From JBMFVE01 sp049966155 (lineage in GTDB: Bacteria > Bacteroidota > Ignavibacteria > Kryptoniales > JAKASW01): DNA of 60,770 nucleotides. Under the pieces are notes generated by a model. That model did not search any database. It was not told the DNA's origin and worked only from the letters and a program-made list of their open reading frames with translations. The stretch is taken from the NCBI GenBank assembly GCA_049966155.1, contig JBMFVE010000011.1:1-60770 (forward strand). The letters run 5' to 3'. The position numbers were made by a program, and so were the translations under genes. Of this stretch, positions 37,144-45,252 are shown in pieces. The first letter of the stretch is position 1, and each line of letters opens with the position of its first letter.

Positions 37144-39666
37144 TCACTCCCTTTCTTTTTCCTTATTTACAAATGGCAGACTGTAATCCGATCGACGCAA
37201 TACCGTATCGTACAGCCCAATATCCTCCCCTTTATGACGATTGATGCCTATATAAACCAAACTGGGGTCTTCATACCGTTTGAATTTATACACCGCATCG
37301 TTCATCAGGGCGCTGTTGAACACCCCCAGACTGACGAGCAACTCAAAGTCTTTCACCGTCAACCCCGTCACCTTCTTAAACAACCCAGGCTCCAGTTGAG
37401 TGATTACATCCCTGAGCGTTCTTTCCCTATAGTCCGTCAAATACATGAAGATAGGTATCCGCGTGGCAAACTTGACAAGTTTATCCTGAATTTTTTTTCT
37501 GAGGCTCTTGTATTCCTTCTCCTCATCCGTCAGTTGCTTCTTCTGCTCTTTGGAAAGCTCCCTGTCGTTGGCCTCTTTCTTGGCCTTCTTTACGGCTTCG
37601 GACTTGTTGATAATGGTCTCGATGTCCTTGTTAAGGTTCCTGAACCCTTCGATGCTCATCAGGGCATTCATGGCCTGTTCGTTTTTCATGAGACGCCGCA
37701 GGGTGTCGTTATCTGCGTTCACCAAGAGAGCACTCTCCCAGCGGCGAGCGAGAAGAGTTGCTGTGGTGCCACTCATGGCCATATCCAGCACACCGGTGGC
37801 ATCGATCTGCTTCATGGAACTGCCATCATAGGCCAGCACCGGCAGGAAGTGAATGAATTCCTCAACCTTTTTCTCGGGATCATTCTCGTTAACGTTCAGC
37901 CGACAACTGTAGTCCGCAATCTGCCGCAAGGCGCGATCGGGGGCGAAGTCCAAAACATAGCATTCCTCTTTGAGGATCAGCTCCTCATTGGGTGAGGCCC
38001 CAACGGGATTCTTGATGGTCCACGGATTCTGCACGCGGAAGGCGGCCTGAAAATAGGTCTCCGGGCTGGAGGAATTTCGCAGCATAAAGATGCCCGTCCA
38101 CGGACGAACCGTAACCCCCGTGGTCAGTTTGCCGCAGGTCAGAGTGATAGTTTTCGTTTTGAGGGGATCGTCCATAGCACTCAGCACCGGCGGCAGGGCA
38201 GCAACGCCGATCCCGGCGGCGCTGCCGGCGGCCACGATGACTCTGTAATCGTGATAGAAACGGTTCTGCCTCTTCGCGAGCAGATTCCGCATGGCGTAAC
38301 ACGCGGCAACGCTGGGCAGAAACCAGAGCGTATGGGTCAACACGCTCAAGAGCCTGACATCGGAAAAAGGCAGCGGCGGCTTCTGCGCGCCCAGCCTGAG
38401 GTTGTCTATGCTGGTCGGCAGAAAAGCACCCCGAATCAGATCGAGCCACTTCTGCACCTCATTCTCATATTTGAACCGCGCCTTGTCGCCGATACCTTCC
38501 GCCGAAAAGAAGACATTCAAATCGAACTCGTCAAATTCTCCCTGCATGGCCACTTCCCGGATGGCATCCGGCAACTGATAGGTCATCAGCACCATGCGCG
38601 GCAGAGCGGCATAAGGGTTATCCGGCCCTTGCCATTCTTCCTTTGCCTTCTGTTCGTCGGAATAGGTCCAGTTGTAAATCTGCTCCTCGATGAACTCACC
38701 TGTCGCAATGGCCCGAAACGGAGTGCCGGAGAGATAAAGGTAATGGTCTGAGGTGATAGGCAGGATTTCCTCATCGAAGTAATCAATATCTTCCCCTTCG
38801 GCCGCTTGCCGTTCCCGTTCGTCTTCTGCTTCGAACAGGTCTTTGGCTTTTTCCCGCCAGGCGCCATAATGGTATTCGTCGAAAATCACGCAGTCCCAGT
38901 TTGTGGCGTGCACCCATTCGTTTTTGGTCTTGATGCCCCCCGTGCTGGGATTTCGTCCCAGGTAATCCTGAAACGAGCCGAAGCAGACGATGGGCCTATT
39001 TTTGTCAGCCTCGTCGTAGGTGAGGCCCCCGGGCTTGATGAACTGCCACCCCTGAAAATCCACGTGGCAGCGCAAATCCTCTTCCCAGGCGCTCTGGACC
39101 GCCGGTTTGAAGGTGAGCACCAAAATCTTTTTCCATCCCATGCGTTTGGCGAGCTGATAGGCAGCGAATGTTTTGCCGAAGCGCATTTTGCAGTTCCAGA
39201 GGAAATGCGGCGGCTTGTGGTTTTCGCGCCGGTAGCTCTTGAAGTAGGCTATTGTCTTTTGAACTGCGGCTTCCTGCTCGGGCCGCATCTTGAAATTCAA
39301 TGAGCGCTGTTCTTCGAAGAGCTGCCCTTCACGGACGGCATTGATAGCTGCCTTCACCTGTTCAACCGTAGAGCGGTACCATTCACCGCCCTCGTTGCGG
39401 ATGCCATTGATGCGCAGCATGCGGTGCACGTCGCGGTCAGTAAAACCCGTTCCATCATTGCGGATGGCCGGCTCTTCGAGCACGATACGATACGGCAGAT
39501 TGCCGCCAGGCCGTAGGGTGGGATACTGTTGTGCCACCCGCTCCTGCACGCTCTTGGTGGTATAGCCGATCTTGAGCAAACCAGCATACTGCGGATTGGT
39601 GTCCTCATATGCGTAGATCTTGGGCTCGATTTTGGGTCGTTGCGGAAAGAATTCTTGATTAGCCAT
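37144..39666 (-). CDS. GIY-YIG-like/DEAD helicase fusion, restriction-type
   Basis: A protein of 840 residues. Residues about 15-115 resemble the T5orf172/GIY-YIG nuclease superfamily (KIYAYEDTNPQYAGLLKIGY). A superfamily 2 helicase follows: Walker A in WNCKMRFGKTFAAYQL, Walker B VIFDEYHYGAWR (a DEYH box), motif III LYLSGTPFRAIA, and motif VI near YFQAAFRVQNPW. The last 200 residues are rich in Lys and Glu, possibly coiled coil. Helicases of this type power DNA translocation in restriction systems. It overlaps the YhcG stop by 8 bases and is the last of four overlapping genes. G+C is high (one sampled line at 38161 counts 42 of 60), unlike neighbours. Function in restriction or defence is inference from content and context. 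Confidence 0.82.
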   Translation of the reverse strand: MANQEFFPQRPKIEPKIYAYEDTNPQYAGLLKIGYTTKSVQERVAQQYPTLRPGGNLPYRIVLEEPAIRNDGTGFTDRDVHRMLRINGIRNEGGEWYRSTVEQVKAAINAVREGQLFEEQRSLNFKMRPEQEAAVQKTIAYFKSYRRENHKPPHFLWNCKMRFGKTFAAYQLAKRMGWKKILVLTFKPAVQSAWEEDLRCHVDFQGWQFIKPGGLTYDEADKNRPIVCFGSFQDYLGRNPSTGGIKTKNEWVHATNWDCVIFDEYHYGAWREKAKDLFEAEDERERQAAEGEDIDYFDEEILPITSDHYLYLSGTPFRAIATGEFIEEQIYNWTYSDEQKAKEEWQGPDNPYAALPRMVLMTYQLPDAIREVAMQGEFDEFDLNVFFSAEGIGDKARFKYENEVQKWLDLIRGAFLPTSIDNLRLGAQKPPLPFSDVRLLSVLTHTLWFLPSVAACYAMRNLLAKRQNRFYHDYRVIVAAGSAAGIGVAALPPVLSAMDDPLKTKTITLTCGKLTTGVTVRPWTGIFMLRNSSSPETYFQAAFRVQNPWTIKNPVGASPNEELILKEECYVLDFAPDRALRQIADYSCRLNVNENDPEKKVEEFIHFLPVLAYDGSSMKQIDATGVLDMAMSGTTATLLARRWESALLVNADNDTLRRLMKNEQAMNALMSIEGFRNLNKDIETIINKSEAVKKAKKEANDRELSKEQKKQLTDEEKEYKSLRKKIQDKLVKFATRIPIFMYLTDYRERTLRDVITQLEPGLFKKVTGLTVKDFELLVSLGVFNSALMNDAVYKFKRYEDPSLVYIGINRHKGEDIGLYDTVLRRSDYSLPFVNKEKERE

Positions 39667-40672
39667 CGCTCAACAGCCTCTCCAGTTCTGTTTGCAACTG
39701 CTTTTTATCCGGCAGATACAACTGATATTTGCTCACAAATAACTGATTGGTGATGTTCTGCGTTGCATATTCCACCAAAATATGGTCTTTGTAAGCGCCC
39801 AGCACGATGCCGATGGGCGGATTATCGCCCTCCACATTTTCCTCTTTGGCAAAATAATTCAGATACAGATTCATCTGCCCGATGTCGGTATGATCAATCT
39901 CGCCGCGCTTGAGGTCTATAAGCACAAAACATTTCAAGATGCGGTGATAAAATACCAGGTCTACATAGAAATGGCGATTGGCCAACGTTATCTTGTATTG
40001 CCTGCCCACAAAGGCAAATCCCTTGCCGAGCTCCAATAGAAATAACTCCAGGTTTTGAATGAGCCGTTGCTCCAATTCGCCTTCCAGGTATTGTTGTTTA
40101 GACGGAATGCCGAGAAACTCAAACACATAGGGGTCTTTTAGCAGGTCTTCGGCTTGCTGCACCTCACTGCCCTTTTGGGCAATCTCCAGCACTCCCGCCT
40201 TGTCCCTGCTCAGTGCCAGCCGGTGAAAGAGCATGCTTTTCATCTGGCGTTTCAGCTCGCGTACGCTCCAGTTTTCCTTCTCGCACTGCTTGACATAGAA
40301 ACTGATTTCTAGATCATTATCAGCTTTTAGGATTTCAAAGTAGTGGCTCCAGGTCAATTTGTGAGACAGTGTCTCACTTTTTGGGAAGGCAAGATAAAAC
40401 TTGCGCATATAAACCAGATTGGAACGGCTGAATCCCTTACCAAATTCCGCCGCGAGGTCCTTGGAAAGCCGGTCGAGCAGTTCGCTGCCGTATTCGGCCT
40501 TGATATTCCCCTTTTGCTCGAACTCCACGATGTGCCGCCCGATCTGCCAGTAGGTCTGCACCAAAATGGTGTTGACCGCCTGGCCTGCCTGCGCCCGACC
40601 GTAGCGCAGCAGCTCGCCAATTTGCTCCTTGAGCTGTTGATAGTGGGTAGCGGGAAGAGCGTTAGTCATCAT
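39659..40672 (-). CDS. YhcG/DUF1016-type PD-(D/E)XK nuclease
   Basis: A protein of 337 residues. The N-terminal half is the helical DUF1016 domain, with TYWQIGRHIVEFEQKGNIKA and FGKGFSRSNLVYMRKFYLAF, thought to bind DNA or a partner. The C-terminal half is the PD-(D/E)XK nuclease-like domain, with Asp238 in RHFYVDLVFYHR and the Asp253-x-Lys255 pair in FVLIDLKRGEID, plus Gln266 in DIGQMNLYLNYF. The residues for Mg-dependent cleavage are therefore present. Such proteins are often found next to methylases in restriction loci. Here it is between the adenine methylase (11-base overlap) and the helicase (8-base overlap). Confidence 0.88.
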   Translation of the reverse strand: MMTNALPATHYQQLKEQIGELLRYGRAQAGQAVNTILVQTYWQIGRHIVEFEQKGNIKAEYGSELLDRLSKDLAAEFGKGFSRSNLVYMRKFYLAFPKSETLSHKLTWSHYFEILKADNDLEISFYVKQCEKENWSVRELKRQMKSMLFHRLALSRDKAGVLEIAQKGSEVQQAEDLLKDPYVFEFLGIPSKQQYLEGELEQRLIQNLELFLLELGKGFAFVGRQYKITLANRHFYVDLVFYHRILKCFVLIDLKRGEIDHTDIGQMNLYLNYFAKEENVEGDNPPIGIVLGAYKDHILVEYATQNITNQLFVSKYQLYLPDKKQLQTELERLLSDG

Positions 40673-42239
40673 CAGGCTCCTCGTCGTTCTTTACCGATCC
40701 ATTTTCTTCACCTATATCGCGTATTCTCGATTCGATGAACGCAAACTCTTCTTCTGTAATAGCCCATCGCTTAATTAGTATCTCGTCGGTGTAAACACCT
40801 TCATACTTGCCCAAGTCAGGAACGAAATAGAAATATTCTCTTGTTACGTGTTGTGACATTACTGTTTGAAGCAAAAGGAATCTGACAATTTTCGTGAAAA
40901 GATATGATTTGAATGATAGAATTTCTTTTTTTGTATCAAAAGCGCCAGCAACCAGCCAGGACTCTGTGCAACATTGACCCGGTTTTGCTATACGAGTATT
41001 TGCTTCGTAGTAAAAGGCGATGGGCTTTGAAAAATCTGTTTGGCCTGCAATAGGATAGGGTGGAATGAGCAGTTTCCATTTACTAAGAATGCCCTTTTCG
41101 TCCTTAATATCTGCTGGATCTGCAAATTTCAGTCCTATTTTTTGTTTGAACCAGCAGGGGATGCCTGCGTTTTTGGGCTGGTAATTTGTCGGTAAACCAA
41201 AAGGCTTCCTTGGAGAAACAACATCACTCAGTCTTTTTCCACCATTTTCATTTTTAGCAAGAACTTTTCTGATGATAGGTATAGCACGACCATGCCGAAT
41301 GAAAACAGGAAACTCGTCAAGCTGTCTCATTGAAACAACCGGTTGTCCGTTATAGAAATTGGTTACCTCACATAGCCCTTTTGAATCTCTTTCCCAGAGG
41401 AAATAACACACACCACCTGCAATATCTACACCTGGAAAGACATCCGCACTATTCTCAAAGTCCACAAGTTTTCTTATCCGACGGTCTTTTAACATTTCAT
41501 TCCGAAAATCATCCAACCCTTTCCCTGCCGCAAACCAGCGTGAAGGAATGATCATTATCAAATATCGAGGATTTAGCTTTTTTGCCTGTTGGACGAATAG
41601 CTGATAGATAGGAGAAGCACTCCTGCCAAATCCTGCATCGCTCAACTGGTATGGCGGATTGCCAATGATGACATCGAATTTCATAGATTTATCCTCACTT
41701 CGTTCGTCGAAAAGACAGAGTGGGTTATCGGTGTGAATAAATTCATAGGCATGGGTTTCGAGTTCTTCACCACGCGCGTAATTGGCTTCGTTTGCCCCGC
41801 AAAAGACGCACCGACCGTTCTCCCATGTGTGCTCCGTTCGTTTGAAACGGATGTTGCCATCCCGGTCATCAAAGGCGGTGCACACCGAATACTTGCCGTT
41901 GGCGGTCTTGGTGCAGTAGAGCGAACGCCGGCTAATCAGGCCAGTCAGTTCCGTGATGGCAATGCCGAAGAGCTGGTTTTTCATGATGTGATTGATGCGC
42001 TCCTGCTGGTCGTGGATTTTGTTCTCCAATCCCCTGTCCAGCCGTTTGGCGATCTCGCGCAGGAACACACCGGACTTGCAGGCCGGGTCGAGAAAGCGGG
42101 CCTCGGGATCGCTCCATAGTTTCTGCGGCAAAAGGTCAAGCATCCGGTTTGCCAGTTGCGGCGGGGTAAAGACCTCGTCGCTGGAGAGGTTGGCCAGGCA
42201 AGAAAGCACATCGGGGTTGTAGCTAATCATCGTAGGCAT
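40662..42239 (-). CDS. Eco57I-type N6-adenine DNA methyltransferase
   Basis: A DNA methyltransferase of 525 residues. Motif I is FLDPACKSGVFLREIAKRL (about 47-65) with Lys where Gly is usual, and catalytic motif IV is IIGNPPYQLSD (about 195). A cysteine cluster CVFCGANEANYARGEELETH lies between them, a likely zinc insertion. The C-terminal half should hold target recognition. Composition is split: lines around 41881 count 35 of 60 G+C, while a line at 41221 counts 20 of 60, suggesting the recognition half has a different origin. It overlaps the upstream small methylase-like gene by 17 bases and the YhcG gene by 11. Confidence 0.88.
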   Translation of the reverse strand: MPTMISYNPDVLSCLANLSSDEVFTPPQLANRMLDLLPQKLWSDPEARFLDPACKSGVFLREIAKRLDRGLENKIHDQQERINHIMKNQLFGIAITELTGLISRRSLYCTKTANGKYSVCTAFDDRDGNIRFKRTEHTWENGRCVFCGANEANYARGEELETHAYEFIHTDNPLCLFDERSEDKSMKFDVIIGNPPYQLSDAGFGRSASPIYQLFVQQAKKLNPRYLIMIIPSRWFAAGKGLDDFRNEMLKDRRIRKLVDFENSADVFPGVDIAGGVCYFLWERDSKGLCEVTNFYNGQPVVSMRQLDEFPVFIRHGRAIPIIRKVLAKNENGGKRLSDVVSPRKPFGLPTNYQPKNAGIPCWFKQKIGLKFADPADIKDEKGILSKWKLLIPPYPIAGQTDFSKPIAFYYEANTRIAKPGQCCTESWLVAGAFDTKKEILSFKSYLFTKIVRFLLLQTVMSQHVTREYFYFVPDLGKYEGVYTDEILIKRWAITEEEFAFIESRIRDIGEENGSVKNDEEPDDD

Positions 42240-42867
42240 GGGCCACCTCCAGGAAATGCACCGGCGGGTATTCCTTCACCGGCTCAGGGATGAACACCTC
42301 CTCGCCTTGGTCCGAAAAGAGCGGCAGCTCCCGCATGGAACCGTGGCTCACCAATTCATGGAAGGCAAAATCGCGCCGTTTGAGCAGACTGCCGTTGACC
42401 AGTGACCACTCCGAAAAAACAATCGGCTGCGGATTATCCCCCACGGTTTTCAGGGAAAGGGCATCGCCATGCACAATGTTGCGCTTGAGGATATAGCGCG
42501 CCGCTTCCCGGCACTGCTCTTTTGCCTTTTCCTTAAAGAAGCGGGTATAAGACGCATCAAACGCATCAAACAGCCGTTTACGGCATTCTTCTGTGTTATC
42601 TGCCAGAATGTCAATCCCGTAAATACATGAGACGGCAAGGATCGCATAGCGCTCATATTCCAACTGATTTTTGGCATAGCGTGCCTCCACGACTCGCAGT
42701 TTTCGCTCCAGTATCTTGATGAGAAAATTCCCCGTCCCACAAGCAGGCTCAAGAAAACGCGAGTCAATCCGCTCCGTCTCCTGCTTCACCAGATCAAGCA
42801 TGGCATTGACAACCTGCCCGGGCGTCAACACTTCACCGTATTGCACGATTCGGTGGTTGGATTTCAC
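42223..42867 (-). CDS. Small methyltransferase-like subunit lacking NPPY
   Basis: A protein of 214 residues from a GTG start at 42867 (GAGGTG 5 bases upstream). It begins like the N-terminal part of N6-adenine methylases: VLTPGQVVNAMLDLV and a clear S-adenosylmethionine motif I, RFLEPACGTGNFLIKILE (about 37-54). It continues through IYGIDILADNTEECRKRL and IVHGDALSLKT, but where NPPY is expected it reads IVFSEWSLVNG, so it probably cannot methylate. It is likely a partner for the adjacent NPPY-bearing methylase, as a two-subunit enzyme, rather than a broken gene, since its frame is intact and overlaps the next by 17 bases. First gene of the island operon. Confidence 0.8.
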   Translation of the reverse strand: MKSNHRIVQYGEVLTPGQVVNAMLDLVKQETERIDSRFLEPACGTGNFLIKILERKLRVVEARYAKNQLEYERYAILAVSCIYGIDILADNTEECRKRLFDAFDASYTRFFKEKAKEQCREAARYILKRNIVHGDALSLKTVGDNPQPIVFSEWSLVNGSLLKRRDFAFHELVSHGSMRELPLFSDQGEEVFIPEPVKEYPPVHFLEVAHAYDD

Positions 42868-43325
42868 ATATCACCTCATCTTCTTTGATATCCAGAGCAG
42901 CAAGGCAGCGCGAACAGGCGGGGGGATGTAAAGAGTACCACCACTTCAATCGACCTAGCCCGTAAGGCTTACATAATGTACCTTATATCAAAAATATCAT
43001 CTCTTAACATAGAACAAGCGGAACCGCCTGATGACAACGCAGCAAGGGTTTCACCGATAACTGCTCTGAAACTTCGACCAACTATCTATTTGTATTATAA
43101 TCATCGCTTTACTATAAGTCAACCTTAAAAAACAAACTAATTCTCAAACGCAAAACCCTAACATCAGATCGGGAAGACCTGTTATGGATGCATTCGCCGT
43201 ATACTTAATCTTAATTGCTTCTTTCCCGGGACTTTGAAATCCATTCCCGATTGCTTTTGTAATGGTGAATTTTAGAATTTTTTGAAATAGCTACCTTCGG
43301 CAACCGCGCTCAACAACTTGCGGCT
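42868..43325. other. Intergenic region upstream of the restriction-type island
   Basis: About 460 bases without a supported gene. The G+C-rich composition of the island fades out within the first 100 bases; the remainder is A+T-rich like the host. No promoter, terminator, integrase or direct repeat at the island edge could be made out by eye. A promoter for the island operon should be here. Confidence 0.5.
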
Positions 43326-44438
43326 CTATTCACTGCTCAACTCGGGTTTCATTATGCGTAGCACAGGCCTCCCATTTACATTTTGAAGAGGGAAGAAAAC
43401 ATAATGTGTAATCTGGTCGACACAGACAGTATGAGCATTCTTTTCAAAAAAACTCTGACCGAGTTTATTCACTGCTCCCTTCTCAATCTCAAAAACTGAA
43501 ACCACCCCACTTTCAGAAGCAACATATAGTCGACGAGCGGATATGTCAAAGGAAAGAACGTCCGGTTCACTTCCAACTTTCCCTCTTGAGACAATCTTTT
43601 TCGAAGATAGGTCAAAAACAACATAAGTGGCATTATCCTCACCTGTTATGAAAGCATAGTGGCTATGCCCATCGATATAAAAACCATGAGGGCCTCTGCA
43701 GCTCTTTAAATAATAACTGGCAACAATTTTGAGTGTCCCAGGGTCAATTTCTATTAATTTCCCGTGAGTCTGATCTGTAGAATAAATCATATTTGAAGCA
43801 GGATCTAAGTGTGTGTTCCCTACATGCCCTCCAATCGATATATTTGTCATCACATCGTTATCCAAAGCATTGAACACTGTAACAACCCCTCCGAATTCGC
43901 ATGACACGAAAATTCTCTTTAATTTTGGACTGTATGCAATTCCATCGGGAAAAGTGCCTGTTGCAACTTTGCATACCAATTTCAGAGATCTGACATCAAA
44001 TACATAAACTTTGTTCTCTGCAGATGAAGAAACGTAAACGCGATTTAACTCTGGAACCGCAAGAATCCCGGTTGGACGTGGGATGTCTTTTAAATTGGCA
44101 ACGACCTTATTTGACGTGAGATCAAAAACAGTGACAAGATTTGCACCCATATGAGAAATATATAACTTCCTGTGCACCTCATCGATAGTTTGATAATCAA
44201 AGCGTTTTACCCCGCCCGGCAATGGGATGTCCTCAACAAACTTTAGCTTAAGTGATTTAAATTCTGGAACACTTTCTTTATGATTATTGATAGAATCGGC
44301 TCTGTTTTGAACGACGAGCTTAATGCTTTTAAAGGAATGCCCACCGTAATTGAAACCTGAATAGACCATTGATAACAGGAGGGTAGCTGAGAGAAATGAA
44401 AACCGGGTGTTCAGCCAAAGTGATTCTAAGATGTTCAC
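43326..44438 (-). CDS. YVTN/YncE-type beta-propeller protein, exported
   Basis: A protein of 370 residues with an N-terminal hydrophobic signal (about 10-27) from a GTG start at 44438; an ATG lies at residue 24. From about residue 65 it has regular repeats of some 42 residues with the pattern YISHMGANLVTVFDL, VYVSSSAENKVYVFDVRSL, IFVSCEFGGVVTVFNAL, IYSTDQTHGKLIEIDPGTL and LYVASESGVVSVFEIE. These are YVTN-type repeats of a seven-bladed propeller. They are probably protein-binding or scaffolding; no catalytic residue is known for the family. It has no obvious operon partner and is the neighbour of the restriction-type island. Confidence 0.85.
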   Translation of the reverse strand: MNILESLWLNTRFSFLSATLLLSMVYSGFNYGGHSFKSIKLVVQNRADSINNHKESVPEFKSLKLKFVEDIPLPGGVKRFDYQTIDEVHRKLYISHMGANLVTVFDLTSNKVVANLKDIPRPTGILAVPELNRVYVSSSAENKVYVFDVRSLKLVCKVATGTFPDGIAYSPKLKRIFVSCEFGGVVTVFNALDNDVMTNISIGGHVGNTHLDPASNMIYSTDQTHGKLIEIDPGTLKIVASYYLKSCRGPHGFYIDGHSHYAFITGEDNATYVVFDLSSKKIVSRGKVGSEPDVLSFDISARRLYVASESGVVSVFEIEKGAVNKLGQSFFEKNAHTVCVDQITHYVFFPLQNVNGRPVLRIMKPELSSE

Positions 44439-44612
44439 ACCATAATATAACGTGCGTAAATGAAACGGTCGATACCAGATGTGAAGTCTTATTTCACGTA
44501 CGAAACGAATTAAAATTAACTCATTTCAATTTCTACTGCGAAGTATCATTTCCTTGTATATAAACATAATTGTAAAATATGCGATTGTCACTAAAAATCT
44601 AAAGGGAGAGGC

Positions 44613-44639
44613 TTGGCACGTCAATTGACAATATATAAT
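44613..44639 (+). promoter_or_regulatory. Possible sigma-54 (or sigma-70) promoter of the SPW gene
   Basis: TTGGCACG (44613-44620), four bases, then TTGAC (44625-44629) resembles the -24/-12 sigma-54 pattern TGGCACG-N4-TTGCW, with a perfect -24 half and one change in the -12 GC. A TATAAT (44634-44639) overlaps as an alternative -10 but lacks a good -35 at 17 bases. The SPW gene starts at 44696, about 55 bases on. Confidence 0.4.
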
Positions 44640-44695
44640 CGTGAAACAAAAAGAATAAAACTTAACAAACTAAACTCAGAAAGGAGATTTTCAAT

Positions 44696-45016
44696 ATGTG
44701 GCAGGCATGGACAAACGCAGTTCTCGGTTTATGGCTCATGGTTGCAGCCTTCTTAGGGTTTGGACCAACAGCTAATCTCTGGGATAATTTAATTGTTGGT
44801 TTAGTTGTAGCCATAGCCTCTGTGACAATACTCAAACAAAAGCCATGGCAGGCATGGCTTGCTCTTATCTTTGGAGTATGGATGATTATCGCAGCATTTA
44901 TACCTTCTCTTGTTGATGGAACTGGATACCTTTACAACGATTTAACATCGGGGCTTATCATAGCAATAGCAGGATTTGCTTCGTTTGGTCAATCCCATCA
45001 GCAAAAAGTCGCGTGA
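44696..45016 (+). CDS. SPW-repeat membrane protein
   Basis: A small inner-membrane protein of 106 residues with four hydrophobic segments in two similar halves. Each half starts with a Trp-rich turn, MWQAWTNAVLGLWLMVAAF and KPWQAWLALIFGVWMIIAAF, the SPW repeat. AAAGGAGA lies before the ATG. Function of SPW proteins is not known, though they recur in stress-related membrane contexts. It is followed by a strong terminator. Confidence 0.88.
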   Translation: MWQAWTNAVLGLWLMVAAFLGFGPTANLWDNLIVGLVVAIASVTILKQKPWQAWLALIFGVWMIIAAFIPSLVDGTGYLYNDLTSGLIIAIAGFASFGQSHQQKVA

Positions 45017-45025
45017 TATCAAGGT

Positions 45026-45058
45026 GAAGACCGTTGGGATATTAACCCAACGGTCTTC
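45026..45058 (+). terminator. Intrinsic terminator after the SPW gene
   Basis: GAAGACCGTTGGG (45026-45038) and CCCAACGGTCTTC (45046-45058) form a perfect 13-base stem with a 7-base loop, followed by TATTTATTT. It ends transcription of the SPW gene, 10 bases after its stop. Confidence 0.9.
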
Positions 45059-45099
45059 TATTTATTTAACTCAAAAGCAAATTGGAAGGAGATAAGGAA

Positions 45100-45225
45100 A
45101 TGGACGCAGTGACAATAATCTGGGTGTCGATTCTGACTGTCGGTCTGATTTTGTTGGGTTGGTTTGGTTCAATACTTGACAATCAAAAACATAAGAAACC
45201 TTACAATCATCCTCACAATGTTTGA
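45100..45225 (+). CDS. 41-residue single-span membrane peptide
   Basis: A short open frame: ATG at 45100, TGA at 45223-45225, 41 residues. A strong ribosome-binding site, GGAAGGAGATAAGGAA, lies directly before the ATG. The peptide has an N-terminal hydrophobic segment VTIIWVSILTVGLILLGWFG and a basic, His-rich tail (KHKKPYNHPHN). It lies between the SPW terminator and the patatin gene, which starts 27 bases later, so it may be the first gene of a patatin operon. No family was recognised. The ribosome-binding site and membrane-peptide-like composition make it probably real. Confidence 0.6.
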   Translation: MDAVTIIWVSILTVGLILLGWFGSILDNQKHKKPYNHPHNV

Positions 45226-45252
45226 CACCAGAACCAGCATGAGGAGAAAAAA

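Noticed and set aside
42868..43325. Attachment sites or an integrase at the edges of the restriction-type island
   Set aside because: No integrase gene, tRNA or direct repeat at both ends could be found by eye.
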